Shown piece after piece: positions 1 to 8,884 of a DNA stretch of 64,000 nucleotides. The notes under the pieces were generated by a model. The model worked only from the letters and a program-made list of their open reading frames with translations. It was not told the DNA's origin and made no database searches. A program made the position numbers and the translations under genes. The stretch lies in the NCBI RefSeq assembly GCF_011734195.1, contig NZ_JAANTH010000002.1:434001-498000 (forward strand), in the 5' to 3' direction. This DNA is from Halobacterium sp. R2-5 (GTDB lineage Archaea > Halobacteriota > Halobacteria > Halobacteriales > Halobacteriaceae). How positions within the stretch are numbered: position 1 is the first letter of the stretch; each line of letters starts with the position of its first letter.

Positions 1-2
1 GT

Positions 3-482
3 ATGCAGCGCAAACCCGTGCCGCCGGCGCCGGACTCCCTGGACCGCGTCCGCGAGGTCCGGGACGCCGTCCCGCTGGTCCCCGAGTCCGAGGACGACTG
101 CTGTCGCCGCCTCGTCGAGCGCGCGGGCGCCCACGACCGCGGGGCGGCGTCCGCGTGGCTCGTCTTCCTCGCCGCGCTCGGCGCCGTCGAGGAGACGGAC
201 CTCGGGTACGGCCGGGTACGCGACGACCTCGACCGCGACGACCTCGCCGACCGCTTCCGCGAGAACGTCTTCCTCGCCGCCGACGCTCTCGACGCGCTCG
301 GCGACGACACCCAGACATCGGAGGCGGTGTTCGAGGCCGTCAGCGAGCGCGTGCCGCGCTGGGAGCGCACGAAGCGACAGGACTGGGAGGGGTTCTGGAC
401 GGAGCGCGTCGAGCGCCGCCTCGACTGGGCGGTCCTGCTCGGCCTCGCCGAGCGCGCCGACGGCGGCTACCGCCGCGTCTGA
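3..482 (+). CDS. Conserved haloarchaeal hypothetical protein
   Basis: An acidic 159-residue soluble protein that I do not recognise. It begins at the first ATG of the window, so the true start could lie upstream. It is rich in Asp, Glu and Arg, has no signal peptide or membrane segment, and contains a Trp-rich helix near residues 115-130. Codon use (strong G/C at third positions) supports a real gene, and it ends directly against the convergent gene that follows. No function can be assigned. Confidence 0.6.
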   Translation: MQRKPVPPAPDSLDRVREVRDAVPLVPESEDDCCRRLVERAGAHDRGAASAWLVFLAALGAVEETDLGYGRVRDDLDRDDLADRFRENVFLAADALDALGDDTQTSEAVFEAVSERVPRWERTKRQDWEGFWTERVERRLDWAVLLGLAERADGGYRRV

Positions 483-851
483 CTACCCGATGTACCGGCT
501 GTTCCGCGCGTAGAAGACCGCCTGCCCGGCGAACACGCCGGTCGCGGCCGCGACCGCCGACGCCACCGGTCCCGTCAGCCCGTTCGAGAGCACGAGGTAG
601 CCGCCCGCGAGCCCGACGACCGCCGTCGCCGCCGCCGCGAGCGCGCCGTCGACGACCTGCTCGGTGCTGGACTTCGCGGCGTCGTAGCGCGTCCTGTTCA
701 GGCGCATGCTCGTGCGGACGAGCGCCGGCGTCCCCGCCGCCAGCCCGACCGCGAGCGCGTACGGCATCTCCACGTACAGCGACAGCCCGCCCGCCACGGT
801 GGCGGCCGCGACGATACCGACGACGAACTCCAGCGTGCGGCGTTCGACCAT
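483..851 (-). CDS. Small integral membrane protein
   Basis: A 122-residue protein with about four hydrophobic segments (roughly residues 7-25, 28-44, 68-88, 92-112), so an inner-membrane protein. An Arg/Asn-rich cytoplasmic loop around residues 45-60 precedes the second hairpin. It converges on the preceding gene with no gap and lies just downstream of the GTPBP1-like gene on the same strand (39 bp away), so co-transcription is possible. I do not recognise the family. Confidence 0.7.
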   Translation of the reverse strand: MVERRTLEFVVGIVAAATVAGGLSLYVEMPYALAVGLAAGTPALVRTSMRLNRTRYDAAKSSTEQVVDGALAAAATAVVGLAGGYLVLSNGLTGPVASAVAAATGVFAGQAVFYARNSRYIG

Positions 852-890
852 ACGCCCTCCATCGAAACGGGGGTCCGAGAAGCTTCGCCT

Positions 891-2510
891 TCAGTCCGAG
901 ACGCTCGTCACCGTGCCGACGCCCTTGCTCGCGCCCTCCCGGAACACGAAGCGCTGGCCCTCCTCGACGAGGTACGGCCGGAACTTGAACCGGACGCTCG
1001 TCTCGCCCGAGTCGCCGGGCAGCAGCTGGCCGTCCGCCGGCTCGAAGCGGGCGGCCTCCCCGATGGTCTCGAGGTGGACGACCGGCTCGTAGCCCGCGTC
1101 GATGCGCGTCGGGTGGTTCAGCACCATCACCTCCGCCTGGAACTCCTGGACGGGGTCGGGGTCGGCGTCCGCCGGCAGCAACACCATCCCCCGCTCGACG
1201 TCGGCCTCCCGGACGCCCTTCAGCGCGATGCCGACGATGCGGCCGGCCTGCGCGCGGTCCACGCGGTGGTAGTGCATCTCGATGGACCGCACCTCCACCT
1301 CGCGGAACTCGCCGTCCGGGAACGGCCCGAGCAGGAGTTCGTCGCCCGCCTCCACGGTGCCGGACTTCACGGTGCCGGAGGCGACCGCGCCGACGCCCGT
1401 CACCTTGTACGAGCGGTCGATGTACATCCGGAACGGCCCGCTCGCCGCTGTCGTCTTCGGGAGCCGCCGGAAGCACTCGTCGAGGACGTCCAGGCCCTCC
1501 ATCGTCACCGCGCTCGTGCGCACGATGGGGACGACGTTGTCCCCGATCTCGTCGATCGCGGCGTCGACGCCGTGGCGCTCCACGGGGAGGGGCGTGCGGC
1601 CGGCGTTCCGGAGCAGGCGCTCGACCTCGCGCTCGACGTCCGCGACGCGCTCGTCGTCGACGAGGTCGGTCTTCGTGATGGCGACGATGGTCGGCAGGTC
1701 CGTCGCCAGCAGCACGCCGATGTGCTCGCGGGTCGTGTCGGTGGGGCCGTCGTCCGCCGCGACGGTCAGCAGCCCGTAGTCGAGCTTCTGGCCGACCAGC
1801 CCGCGAATCGTCGTCGACAGCCACGGCTCGTGGCCGACCGTGTCCACGAACGACACCACGCGGTCGGCGTTCTCCACGACGGCCGCGCGCTCGTCCTTCC
1901 GGTGGGGGTTGCGGACGCGCATCGGCCCGTCGCCGTCGAAGCCGTAGACGCCGTACGAGAGGTCCGCCGACAGCCCGCGCTCGACCTCGTGGGGCTGGAC
2001 GTCGAGGAACCCGCGCGTCTCGCCGTCGCCGTCGTCGGGGTCGCCCGTGACGAGGCTGCCGACCAGCGTCGACTTCCCGTGGTCGACGTGGCCAGCCGTC
2101 CCGACGATGATGTGGTCGTCGTCGGGCGCCAGCGACGCGCCGTCGCGGACGACGGCGACGCCGACGATGCCCTCCTCGGCGTCGCCGTCGGCGACGCTGT
2201 CGACGCTCCACGTCTGGACGTCCGCGATGTGCGCGCCCGCCTCCTCGGCGAGCAGGCTCAGCACGTCCATCGTCTCCGAGAACGTCTCCGGGGGCACCCC
2301 CGCGAGGCCGCCGTCGTCGGTGACGCCCAGGACGTACTCGGCCTCGCCGTCGCCGGAGAGCACGCGGTGCCGCAGCTGCGCGGCGAGACTCTCCATGCGG
2401 CCGTCGGCGAGGTGGACGTCGCGGCTGAACCGTTCCTTGAACTCGACGCTGCCGCCCTCCTGCTCCCCGCGGTCGAGTGCGCGAACCAGGCGGGCTCGGT
2501 CGCGGCCCAT
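891..2510 (-). CDS. GTPBP1-like translational GTPase
   Basis: A 539-residue GTPase of the EF-Tu/GTPBP1 superfamily. Residues about 1-130 form an extra N-terminal domain. The G domain follows, with a P-loop of the GHVDHGKS type near residues 140-147, a DTVGHEPW switch II near 223-230 and TKTD near 278-281. Beta-barrel domains 2 and 3 end the protein. In eukaryotes GTPBP1 works in translation and mRNA turnover; the archaeal role is not settled. Translation starts at ATG 2510, about 26 bp after a CTTTTATCC box, so the message is probably leaderless. Confidence 0.88.
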   Translation of the reverse strand: MGRDRARLVRALDRGEQEGGSVEFKERFSRDVHLADGRMESLAAQLRHRVLSGDGEAEYVLGVTDDGGLAGVPPETFSETMDVLSLLAEEAGAHIADVQTWSVDSVADGDAEEGIVGVAVVRDGASLAPDDDHIIVGTAGHVDHGKSTLVGSLVTGDPDDGDGETRGFLDVQPHEVERGLSADLSYGVYGFDGDGPMRVRNPHRKDERAAVVENADRVVSFVDTVGHEPWLSTTIRGLVGQKLDYGLLTVAADDGPTDTTREHIGVLLATDLPTIVAITKTDLVDDERVADVEREVERLLRNAGRTPLPVERHGVDAAIDEIGDNVVPIVRTSAVTMEGLDVLDECFRRLPKTTAASGPFRMYIDRSYKVTGVGAVASGTVKSGTVEAGDELLLGPFPDGEFREVEVRSIEMHYHRVDRAQAGRIVGIALKGVREADVERGMVLLPADADPDPVQEFQAEVMVLNHPTRIDAGYEPVVHLETIGEAARFEPADGQLLPGDSGETSVRFKFRPYLVEEGQRFVFREGASKGVGTVTSVSD

Positions 2511-2531
2511 GGAAGCGGGTTGGGGAGAAGC

Positions 2532-2540
2532 GGATAAAAG
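2532..2540 (-). promoter_or_regulatory. TATA box of the GTPBP1-like gene
   Basis: The minus strand reads CTTTTATCC about 26 bp before the ATG at 2510. That is the expected distance for a haloarchaeal leaderless transcript and supports the chosen start. Confidence 0.6.
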
Positions 2541-2581
2541 CCTTCCCCGGGTAGCGGTCCGGAGACGTCCGGAGACGACGG

Positions 2582-3136
2582 TTACTCGTTCTCTTTCAGT
2601 CGCTCGTAGGCCTCGTTCACGCGCGAGAACTCCGCCTCGTCGCCGCCCCTGTCCGGGTGGAGCTCCCGCGCCTTCTCGCGGTACGCCGCCCGCACCTCCT
2701 CGCTGCTTGCGCCCGGTTCGACGCCGAGCACGCGGTAGTCCTCGCGGCGCGGCCCGCTCGCCGCCGCGCCGCCCGCGGTCTGTCGCTGCCGGCTCCTCTC
2801 GCCGCCCGCCCGCGTCCGGTTGCGCCCGCGGCTGCGACCGCTCGCCCGGCCGCTGTGGCGCTCCCCGCGGGTCCGCCGTCGGCGTTCGCGCTCGCGCTCG
2901 TACTGCTCGCGGGACACCCGGCGCTGCCGGAACGCCAGCTCCCCGAGTCGGCCCGAGGCGTGCAGCCAGAAGACGCCCGCCGCGAGCCCGAACGGCACCG
3001 CGACGCCGAGCGCCACCGGGCTGTACACGACGCCCAGCACGCCGAACACGACGCCCAGCACGCCGAACGTGCCCGCCAGCCCCCAGACGATGCTCGCGTC
3101 GGTCTCCACGGTCGTCCGCCAGTTCGGCGCGCGCAC
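2582..3136 (-). CDS. J-domain (DnaJ-like) membrane protein
   Basis: About 184 residues. Two hydrophobic segments near the N-terminus (about residues 14-32 and 36-56) are followed by a long Arg-rich linker and a C-terminal J domain (last ~55 residues) ending in a helix with the HPD motif (ELHPDRGGD). The HPD loop is what stimulates the ATPase of Hsp70 (DnaK), so this is probably a membrane-tethered co-chaperone. The start is uncertain: GTG 3136 is chosen because the reading frame further upstream runs into the divergent zinc-finger gene. The cytosolic J domain at the C-terminus is the reverse of classical DnaJ. Confidence 0.75.
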   Translation of the reverse strand: MRAPNWRTTVETDASIVWGLAGTFGVLGVVFGVLGVVYSPVALGVAVPFGLAAGVFWLHASGRLGELAFRQRRVSREQYERERERRRRTRGERHSGRASGRSRGRNRTRAGGERSRQRQTAGGAAASGPRREDYRVLGVEPGASSEEVRAAYREKARELHPDRGGDEAEFSRVNEAYERLKENE

Positions 3137-3184
3137 GTAAATCCTTGGCTCACACTCTTGGGGTTCGCCGCCGTAGCTCCCGGT

Positions 3185-3352
3185 ATGAGTGTCACCGGCC
3201 TCTGTCAGATCTGCTCGGACGAGCAGGCGCAGTTCAGCTGCGACCGCTGCGGGAGCGTCGTCTGTCAGGCCCACTACGACCCCTCGACGGGGTTCTGCAC
3301 CGAGTGCGCGAACGAGGTCCGGGGCGGCCGCGGCGACGCCGGCCCGCGCTGA
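3185..3352 (+). CDS. Small HIT-type zinc-finger protein
   Basis: A 55-residue protein with a dense Cys/His pattern: CxxC, CxxC, CxxxH and CxxC within residues 7-43. This resembles the HIT/B-box zinc-binding folds. Such micro-proteins are common in haloarchaea and usually bind zinc; the target is unknown. It is divergent from the J-domain gene, with about 48 bp between them. A TAAATC box at about 3138 could serve as its promoter. Confidence 0.8.
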   Translation: MSVTGLCQICSDEQAQFSCDRCGSVVCQAHYDPSTGFCTECANEVRGGRGDAGPR

Positions 3353-3380
3353 CTGTTACGCACCGCTCGCCTTCCTGCCG

Positions 3381-4184
3381 CTACCGGTGCTCGTTCAGCC
3401 GCTCTTTCAGCCGGCGCGCGGCCTCGCCCGCGGCGCGCGCCCACTCGGGGGAGTCCTCGCCCGCGAAGATGATGCCCCGCGTGGAGTTCACGAGCCCGAC
3501 GCCCTCGTCGTTCAGGCCGTACTGCACGGCGGCCTCCGCGTCCCCGCCCTGCGCGCCGACGCCCGGCACGAGGAACGGGAGCTCCGGCACGCGGTTGCGT
3601 AGCGCTTCCAGTTCCTCGGGTGCGGTCGCGCCGACCACGAGCCCGACGTTCCCGTACTCGTCGTTCCAGCCCGCGGCGCGCTCGGCGACGTGCTCGTACA
3701 GCCGGCGGTCGTACGCCGCGAGTTCGAGGTGCTGGAAGTCCATCCCGCCCGGGTTCGACGTCCGGCAGAGCACGAACACGCCCGCCGCCTCCTGGGAGAG
3801 GAACGGCTGGAGCGCGTCCTCGCCGAGGTAGGGGTTGACCGTGATGGCGTCGGCGTACTCCAGCACATCGGCGTACTGGCGGGCCGTGTTCCCGATGTCC
3901 GCGCGCTTCGCGTCCAGCAGCACGGGCACGTCCTTCCCGTGGGCGTACGCCACCGTCTCGCGGAGCGCGCGCCAACCGTCGGCGTCCTCGTAGAACGCCG
4001 CGTTCGGCTTGAAGACGGCGGCGTGCTCGTGGGTCGCGTCGATGACGCGGCGGTTGAACGCCCACCGCGGCAGGTCGTGGTCGCGCACCTCCTCGGGGAG
4101 GCGGGCGAGGTCCGGGTCGAGGCCGACGCTGACGACGGAGTCCGCGGCCTCGATGCGCGCCGCGAGGTCGTCGAAGAAGCTCAT
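3381..4184 (-). CDS. pyrF: Orotidine 5'-phosphate decarboxylase
   Basis: 267 residues, the long (type 2-like) form of OMP decarboxylase, which makes UMP in the last step of pyrimidine synthesis. Visible signatures are SVGLDPDLARLP near residue 19, FKPNAAFYE near 58 and the catalytic LLDAKRADIGNTA block near 88-100, followed by TVNPYLG. The start at ATG 4184 is preceded by a strong Shine-Dalgarno run (GGGAGGAGG), so this message probably has a leader. It is divergent from the small membrane protein at 4273. Confidence 0.95.
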   Translation of the reverse strand: MSFFDDLAARIEAADSVVSVGLDPDLARLPEEVRDHDLPRWAFNRRVIDATHEHAAVFKPNAAFYEDADGWRALRETVAYAHGKDVPVLLDAKRADIGNTARQYADVLEYADAITVNPYLGEDALQPFLSQEAAGVFVLCRTSNPGGMDFQHLELAAYDRRLYEHVAERAAGWNDEYGNVGLVVGATAPEELEALRNRVPELPFLVPGVGAQGGDAEAAVQYGLNDEGVGLVNSTRGIIFAGEDSPEWARAAGEAARRLKERLNEHR

Positions 4185-4209
4185 ACGTCCTCCTCCCGGC
4201 AAATCGGCA

Positions 4210-4224
4210 AAAGCGATTCGCTTT
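4210..4224. promoter_or_regulatory. 15-bp palindrome upstream of pyrF
   Basis: AAAGCGA-T-TCGCTTT is a perfect inverted repeat in the 88-bp divergent spacer, 26 bp before the pyrF start. Its place fits an operator or a leader hairpin; no regulator is known to me for it. Confidence 0.35.
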
Positions 4225-4272
4225 CCGGGAACCGTGGAAAAGCACTTACCCGCCCGCTCGCACCGTGGAGTC

Positions 4273-4710
4273 GTGCCCTCCGCTCGCTCCGTCGTTCGCG
4301 CCCTCCTCGCGGTCGTCGGTCTCGCGCTCCTCGCGCTCGGTGCCGCCATCGCCGTGCCGGCGCTCGGTCAGGAGGGGTTCCCGGTCGGCCTCGCAATCGG
4401 CCTCGGCGTGCTCCTGTTCGCCGTGGGTGGCGCCGCGCTCGGCGCCGCCGCGCTGCTCTCCGGCCGCGGCCTCCGCGCGAGCCAGCGCGCCGCGCTCGAG
4501 CTCGCCGGCGTCCTCGCCGTGCTCGCGCTCGTCGTCCCCGCGACCGGGATGTTCGTCACTCCCGGCCTGCTGTACGACTGGTTCGGCGTCGCCGCGCCCG
4601 CGGCCGCGGTGATGGGGTGGCTGTACCTCTCGCTGGGCGCGCTCGCGATAACGGTCGTCGTCGCACTCTGGCGTGCCGTAGAAATCGCGTACGCCGCCGC
4701 GACCGACTAA
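4273..4710 (+). CDS. Four-helix membrane protein
   Basis: A 145-residue protein with four clear hydrophobic segments (about residues 7-28, 34-60, 70-90 and 100-135) and almost no soluble part. GTG 4273 is chosen because it places the first hydrophobic segment near the N-terminus. The stop overlaps the convergent gene at 4707 by four bases. No family recognised. Confidence 0.65.
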   Translation: MPSARSVVRALLAVVGLALLALGAAIAVPALGQEGFPVGLAIGLGVLLFAVGGAALGAAALLSGRGLRASQRAALELAGVLAVLALVVPATGMFVTPGLLYDWFGVAAPAAAVMGWLYLSLGALAITVVVALWRAVEIAYAAATD

Positions 4711-5081
4711 GTTTCCGCGGCCGCACCGAGCACGTCCAGCGCGCGCTTGACGTCCGCGCCCGTCGTCACGAACACGAGCAGGCGCGGCGGCTCGCCGCCG
4801 ACCGGTCGCGACCGCAGGTCGGCGGCGACGGCCGCCTCCTCGGCCGCTTCGAGGCCGTCGTACAGCTCCACTCGCGCGCGCTCCGGCTGCACGTACACCC
4901 GCGCTAGCCGCTCGCCGTCGCGCTCCACGTCGTAGGCGCGCGCGCCGTCCGTCGTCGGCTCCACGTCCGGGTCCGCGTCCCCCACCGCGAGCCCGTCGTA
5001 CGGCGCGTTCTCGTGGCCGGTGACTTCGCTCGACAGCAGCTCCGCCAGCCGCTTCCCGTCGGTTTCGGTGTCTTCGACCAT
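4707..5081 (-). CDS. Conserved acidic haloarchaeal protein
   Basis: A 124-residue soluble acidic protein with alternating beta-strand-like stretches (ARVYVQPERARVELYDG; RLLVFVTTG). It starts one base after the end of the DUF2240 gene, so the two form an operon with DUF2240 first. No function recognised. Confidence 0.65.
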   Translation of the reverse strand: MVEDTETDGKRLAELLSSEVTGHENAPYDGLAVGDADPDVEPTTDGARAYDVERDGERLARVYVQPERARVELYDGLEAAEEAAVAADLRSRPVGGEPPRLLVFVTTGADVKRALDVLGAAAET

Positions 5082-5082
5082 C

Positions 5083-5529
5083 TCAGCCCTCCAGCTCCGT
5101 CCGGGCTTTCCCCGCCGCGTCGTCCACGTCGACGCCCCGTCGGCGCGCGTACACGATTGCTGCCGCGTCGGCCGTGACGCCGAGCTCCTGCTGGAGTCGG
5201 TTCACCGCGGCGACGGTCTCCTGGCGGTCGTGGCCGGCGTCGACGACGGCGCCGAGCGCGCGCTCGAACGCCGACCGCTCCTGGAACAGCGACGCGTCCG
5301 GCGTGAAGTCGTCGGGGATCTCGACGCCCTCGGGGTCGAAGTCCGCGACGAGTTCGCCGTCCGCGCGTTCGACGAGGCCCTCGCCGGTCGCGACGTCCAG
5401 CAGGCGCTTGGCCTGGTCGGGGCTCATCCAGTCGCGGTCCAGCGACAGCGCGACCACGAACGCCTGTTCGGGAATCCTGCGCTTGCCCTTCTGTTTGAAC
5501 GGCGCGGCGACCGCGACCCGGAGGCTCAT
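5083..5529 (-). CDS. DUF2240 family protein
   Basis: 148 residues matching the archaeal DUF2240 family: an N-terminal RVAVAAPFKQKGKRRI motif, a winged-helix-like MSPDQAKRLLDVATGEGLVE stretch and a helical C-terminus. The pattern suggests a small nucleic-acid-binding protein, but the role is unknown. The start at ATG 5529 leaves 87 bp to the divergent S8e gene. Confidence 0.8.
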   Translation of the reverse strand: MSLRVAVAAPFKQKGKRRIPEQAFVVALSLDRDWMSPDQAKRLLDVATGEGLVERADGELVADFDPEGVEIPDDFTPDASLFQERSAFERALGAVVDAGHDRQETVAAVNRLQQELGVTADAAAIVYARRRGVDVDDAAGKARTELEG

Positions 5530-5585
5530 GCCCACAGGGACGACGGGGACGCCGGTAAAACCCGCTGTTTCCCGCCAACCGAGCC

Positions 5586-5592
5586 TTTCAAG
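5586..5592 (+). promoter_or_regulatory. TATA-like box of rps8e
   Basis: TTTCAAG lies about 25-31 bp upstream of the rps8e ATG, the distance expected for a leaderless archaeal mRNA. Confidence 0.45.
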
Positions 5593-5616
5593 TGCGTCCT
5601 GCGCCACTTCCCGGAC

Positions 5617-5994
5617 ATGCAATACCAGGGACGCTCCAAGCGCTCGAAGACCGGCGCGCGACTCCGCCCGCAGAACAAGAAGCAGAAGTCCAAGACGGGC
5701 CGCTCGCCCACCGAGACTACCGTCGGCGAGCCGCGCTTCCGCACGGTCGACGCCCGCGGCGACAACGACAAGGTGCGCGCGCTCTCCACGAACGTCGCGA
5801 ACGTCGCGACCGACGACGGGACCGTCCACGCCACCATCGAGGACGTCGCCGAGAACGGCGCGAACCCGAACTACGCCCGCCGGAACATCATCACGAAGGG
5901 CGCCGTCGTCGAGACGGACGCCGGGACGGCCCGCGTCACCTCCCGGCCCGGCCAGACCGGGCAGGTCAACGCCGTCCTCGTCGACGACGAGTAA
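5617..5994 (+). CDS. rps8e: Small ribosomal subunit protein S8e
   Basis: A 125-residue archaeal/eukaryotic-type ribosomal protein of the 30S subunit. Typical signatures are the basic N-terminus MQYQGRSKRSKTGARLR, the repeated Lys/Gln patch around residues 18-28, and the C-terminal NPNYARRNIITKGAVVETD block. Length is normal for archaea. It appears to be transcribed alone. Confidence 0.96.
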   Translation: MQYQGRSKRSKTGARLRPQNKKQKSKTGRSPTETTVGEPRFRTVDARGDNDKVRALSTNVANVATDDGTVHATIEDVAENGANPNYARRNIITKGAVVETDAGTARVTSRPGQTGQVNAVLVDDE

Positions 5995-6047
5995 CTCCTC
6001 TCTCTTTCCGTCTCTCACCGGCTCGTAGCGTCTCGTCTGTCTCTCAG

Positions 6048-6254
6048 CTATCGATTCAGCACGAACGAGACGTGTAGCGTCGACCGGTACTGCTCGATCT
6101 GACCGCCGTTCACCTCCGCAGTCTGGTCGACGAGTTCGATGCCGCTGATGTTCTCCAGCGTCTCGTCGGCGTCGTTGAGGGCGTTCTGCGCCGCGTCCTC
6201 CCACGACTCCTCGGAGTTCCCCACTAGCTCGATTACTTTGACGGTGTCTGACAT
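6048..6254 (-). CDS. Dodecin-family protein lacking the flavin-stacking tryptophan
   Basis: 68 residues with the dodecin pattern: a first strand VKVIELVG, the SEESWEDAAQNAL helix, and two C-terminal strands ending in VSFVLNR. Dodecins form hollow 12-mers; the Halobacterium protein stores riboflavin between paired tryptophans. Here the position that aligns with that tryptophan (ENISGIEL) is glycine, so classical flavin stacking is unlikely. A CTTATTGA box about 35 bp upstream is a probable promoter. The alignment was done from memory. Confidence 0.85.
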   Translation of the reverse strand: MSDTVKVIELVGNSEESWEDAAQNALNDADETLENISGIELVDQTAEVNGGQIEQYRSTLHVSFVLNR

Positions 6255-6440
6255 AGCGAGAAGGACTAGACGGCGCCGCCGTCAATAAGCATTCGGGCAG
6301 TTACACGTTGATTACCCGAGGCGGCGCGTAGATTCCTCGAAGGCGGATGTGGAGCGGTAAGAGCAGCATACTCGGCCGAAGGGGGAGTTTCACTGCGCGA
6401 GCGGAGCGAGCGCAGGCCGACGAGCGACCGCAAGGAGCGA

Positions 6441-6508
6441 GGAGCGCTTTTTAGCGTAGCTTTTTGCCAGGGAGCGCGCCGGAGGCGCGCGACCGCAGCA
6501 AAAAGGTA
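6441..6508 (-). repeat. 3' hairpin element after cdc48 (copy 1)
   Basis: Directly after the cdc48 TAG the minus strand reads TACC, a T-run, GCTGCG, TCGCG, a hairpin (GCGCGCC-TCC-GGCGCGC, 6474-6490), then CTGGCAAAAAGCTACGCTAAAA (6470 down to 6449, given here as its conserved core). The same order of blocks follows gcvH at 57373. The T-run and hairpin suggest a role in 3'-end formation or mRNA stability. Confidence 0.75.
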
Positions 6509-8734
6509 CTATTGGAACCCGATGTGGCCGCCGCGTTCCTGGCGGTTCTGGGGGTTCTGGCTGCCCTTGAACTGTTCTTCGACGCGGTCGTAGTAGTCCA
6601 TGAGGTCTTCGGTGACGGTGGGGCGGACGTCCTCCATGGCGCGCCGGAAGTGCTGCATCTCGACGTCCTCGGCGTCCTCGTCGTCGCGGAGCGCTTCGAT
6701 GGCGGCTTCGCGGGTGATGTTCGCGAGGTCGCTGCCGACGTAGCCGTCCGTGACTTCGGCGAGTTCGCGGAGGCTGACGTCGGGCGCGAGCGGGATGTTC
6801 TCGGAGTGGATCTTGAGAATCTGCTCGCGGCCTTCGACGTCGGGCTGGCCGACCTGGACGAGGCGGTCGAAGCGCCCGGAGCGGATGAGCGCGGGGTCGA
6901 TGATGTCGGGGCGGTTGGTCGCCGCGATGACCATGACGCCCTCCATCTCTTCGAGGCCGTCCAGCTCGGTGAGCAGTTGGTTGACGACGCGCTCGGAGAC
7001 GTTGTTCCCGACTTCCTGGCCGCGGCCGGGCGCGAGGCTGTCGAGCTCGTCGAAGAAGATGACCGTCGGGGAGACCTGGCGGGCCTTCCGGAACGTCTGC
7101 CGGATGGCCTTCTCGGACTCGCCGACCCACTTCGAGAGCAGCTGCGGGCCGCGCACGCTGATGAAGTTCGCGTTCGTCTCGTTGGCGACCGCTTTCGCCA
7201 TCAGCGTCTTCCCCGTCCCGGGCGGGCCGTACAGCAGCACGCCGGCGGGCGGGTCGATGCCCATGCGGGTGAACTTCTCGGGCTGGTTGAGCGGCCACTC
7301 GACGGCCTCCTTGATGTCCTCTTTGGCCTCGTCGAGGCCGCCGACGTCGTCCCACGACAGTTTGGGGAGTTCGACGAGGACTTCCCGCATGGCGGAGGGT
7401 TCGACCTCGTTGAGCGCGCCCTTGAAGTCGTCGCGCTTGACGATCATGCGGTCGATGAGGCTCGGCGGGATGTCCTCCTCGTCGAGGTCGATCTCGGGGA
7501 GGTAGCGCCGGAGCGCGCGCATCGCGGCCTCCTTGGTGAGGCTCTCGATGTCGGCGCCGACGAAGCCGTGGGTGTCGTCGGCGAGCGACGAGAGGTTGAC
7601 GTCGTCGCTGAGCGGCATGCCGCGGGTGTGAATCTTGAGAATCTCCTCGCGGCCGACCTCGTCCGGGACGCCGATCTCGATCTCGCGGTCGAAGCGGCCG
7701 GGGCGGCGGAGCGCGGGGTCGACGGCGTCGACGCGGTTGGTCGCCGCGATGACGATGACCTGCCCGCGGCCTTCGAGGCCGTCCATCATCGTCAGTAGCT
7801 GGGCGACCACGCGGCGCTCGACTTCGCCGGTGACGTCCTCGCGCTTCGGCGCGATAGAGTCCAGTTCGTCGATGAAGATGATAGACGGGGAGTCCTCTTT
7901 CGCGTCCTCGAAGATCTCGCGGAGCTGTTGCTCGGACTCGCCGTAGTACTTGGAGATGATCTCGGGGCCGGCGATGGAGAAGAAGCTCGCCGACGTCTCG
8001 TTGGCGACCGCTTTCGCCAGCAGCGTCTTCCCGGTGCCCGGCGGACCGTGCAGGAGCACGCCCTGCGGCGGCTCGATGCCGAGCTTCTGGAAGATCTGCG
8101 GGTGTTTCATCGGGAGCTCGACCATCTCCCGGACGCGCTGGATCTCGTTCTCGAGGCCGCCGATGTCCTCGTACGTGATGCCGCCGCCCGTGCGCTCGAA
8201 GCCGCTGATGGGCTCCTCGCGGAGTTCCACGTCCGTGTCCTCGGTGATGAGGCAGACGCCGTCGGGCTCGGTCTCGACGGCGATGAGCGGGATGGCCTGT
8301 CCCGGCGAGCGCATGAACGGGTGGTTCGTGCTCGACATCACCGGCACGATGTCTCGCGAGACGACCGGGCGCTTGAGGATCTGGCGTTTGACCATGCCGG
8401 CGGCGTCGCTGCCGAACTGGACGCTGGCGTCCTCCGGCGGCGCGAGCACGAGCCGGTCGGCCTTCTGGGCCTCGGCCTTCCGGATCTTGACGCGCTCGCC
8501 GATGCCGACGTCGGCGTTCTGCCGCGTGAACCCGTCGATGCGGATGGTGTCGGTGTTCCAGTCCTGCCGGTCGGCGCGCCAGACCTTCGCGGCCGTCGTC
8601 TCGGCACCCTCGATTTCGATGATGTCTCCCGGACTGAGCTTCAGGTGCAGGAGCGTGTCGGGGTCGAGGCGAGCGATGCCCCTGCCCGAGTCGTTCGGGT
8701 AGGCTTTCGCCACCTCAAGTTGGACTTCGTTCAT
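6509..8734 (-). CDS. cdc48: CDC48/VCP-type AAA+ ATPase
   Basis: 741 residues, normal for archaeal Cdc48. Residues 1-190 are the double-psi barrel and second N-domain (substrate and adaptor binding). Two AAA modules follow: Walker [14 protein letters not shown] near 230 with Walker [13 protein letters not shown], and [13 protein letters not shown] near 500 with [15 protein letters not shown]; both have arginine-finger RPGRFD or RSGRFD motifs. Hexamers unfold proteins, in archaea feeding the 20S proteasome. The C-terminal tail IGFQ is short. The 150-bp upstream region holds two AAGTACT elements 33 bp apart. Confidence 0.97.
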   Translation of the reverse strand: MNEVQLEVAKAYPNDSGRGIARLDPDTLLHLKLSPGDIIEIEGAETTAAKVWRADRQDWNTDTIRIDGFTRQNADVGIGERVKIRKAEAQKADRLVLAPPEDASVQFGSDAAGMVKRQILKRPVVSRDIVPVMSSTNHPFMRSPGQAIPLIAVETEPDGVCLITEDTDVELREEPISGFERTGGGITYEDIGGLENEIQRVREMVELPMKHPQIFQKLGIEPPQGVLLHGPPGTGKTLLAKAVANETSASFFSIAGPEIISKYYGESEQQLREIFEDAKEDSPSIIFIDELDSIAPKREDVTGEVERRVVAQLLTMMDGLEGRGQVIVIAATNRVDAVDPALRRPGRFDREIEIGVPDEVGREEILKIHTRGMPLSDDVNLSSLADDTHGFVGADIESLTKEAAMRALRRYLPEIDLDEEDIPPSLIDRMIVKRDDFKGALNEVEPSAMREVLVELPKLSWDDVGGLDEAKEDIKEAVEWPLNQPEKFTRMGIDPPAGVLLYGPPGTGKTLMAKAVANETNANFISVRGPQLLSKWVGESEKAIRQTFRKARQVSPTVIFFDELDSLAPGRGQEVGNNVSERVVNQLLTELDGLEEMEGVMVIAATNRPDIIDPALIRSGRFDRLVQVGQPDVEGREQILKIHSENIPLAPDVSLRELAEVTDGYVGSDLANITREAAIEALRDDEDAEDVEMQHFRRAMEDVRPTVTEDLMDYYDRVEEQFKGSQNPQNRQERGGHIGFQ

Positions 8735-8779
8735 GATTGGAGGCTACGGTGGATGTGTGCGAATCCGACGGCGCAACTG

Positions 8780-8819
8780 AAGTACTTTCCGCCGCACCCC
8801 ACCGTGGCTGTCAAGTACT
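8780..8819. promoter_or_regulatory. Paired AAGTACT elements upstream of cdc48
   Basis: AAGTACTT at 8780-8787 and AAGTACT at 8813-8819 are 33 bp apart (about three helical turns) in the region just before cdc48. They may be a promoter or operator pair. The evidence is position and repetition only. Confidence 0.25.
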
Positions 8820-8884
8820 AACACACGAGGGCACAAAGTCGTGGCGTCTCGCGCCCCTTCTGCCGACACTCCGGATTCGACCCC

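Noticed and set aside
340-2211. Long Arg-rich antisense frames near the left edge
   Set aside because: Composition almost only Arg, Gly, Ala and Pro, typical of shadow frames in high-GC DNA.
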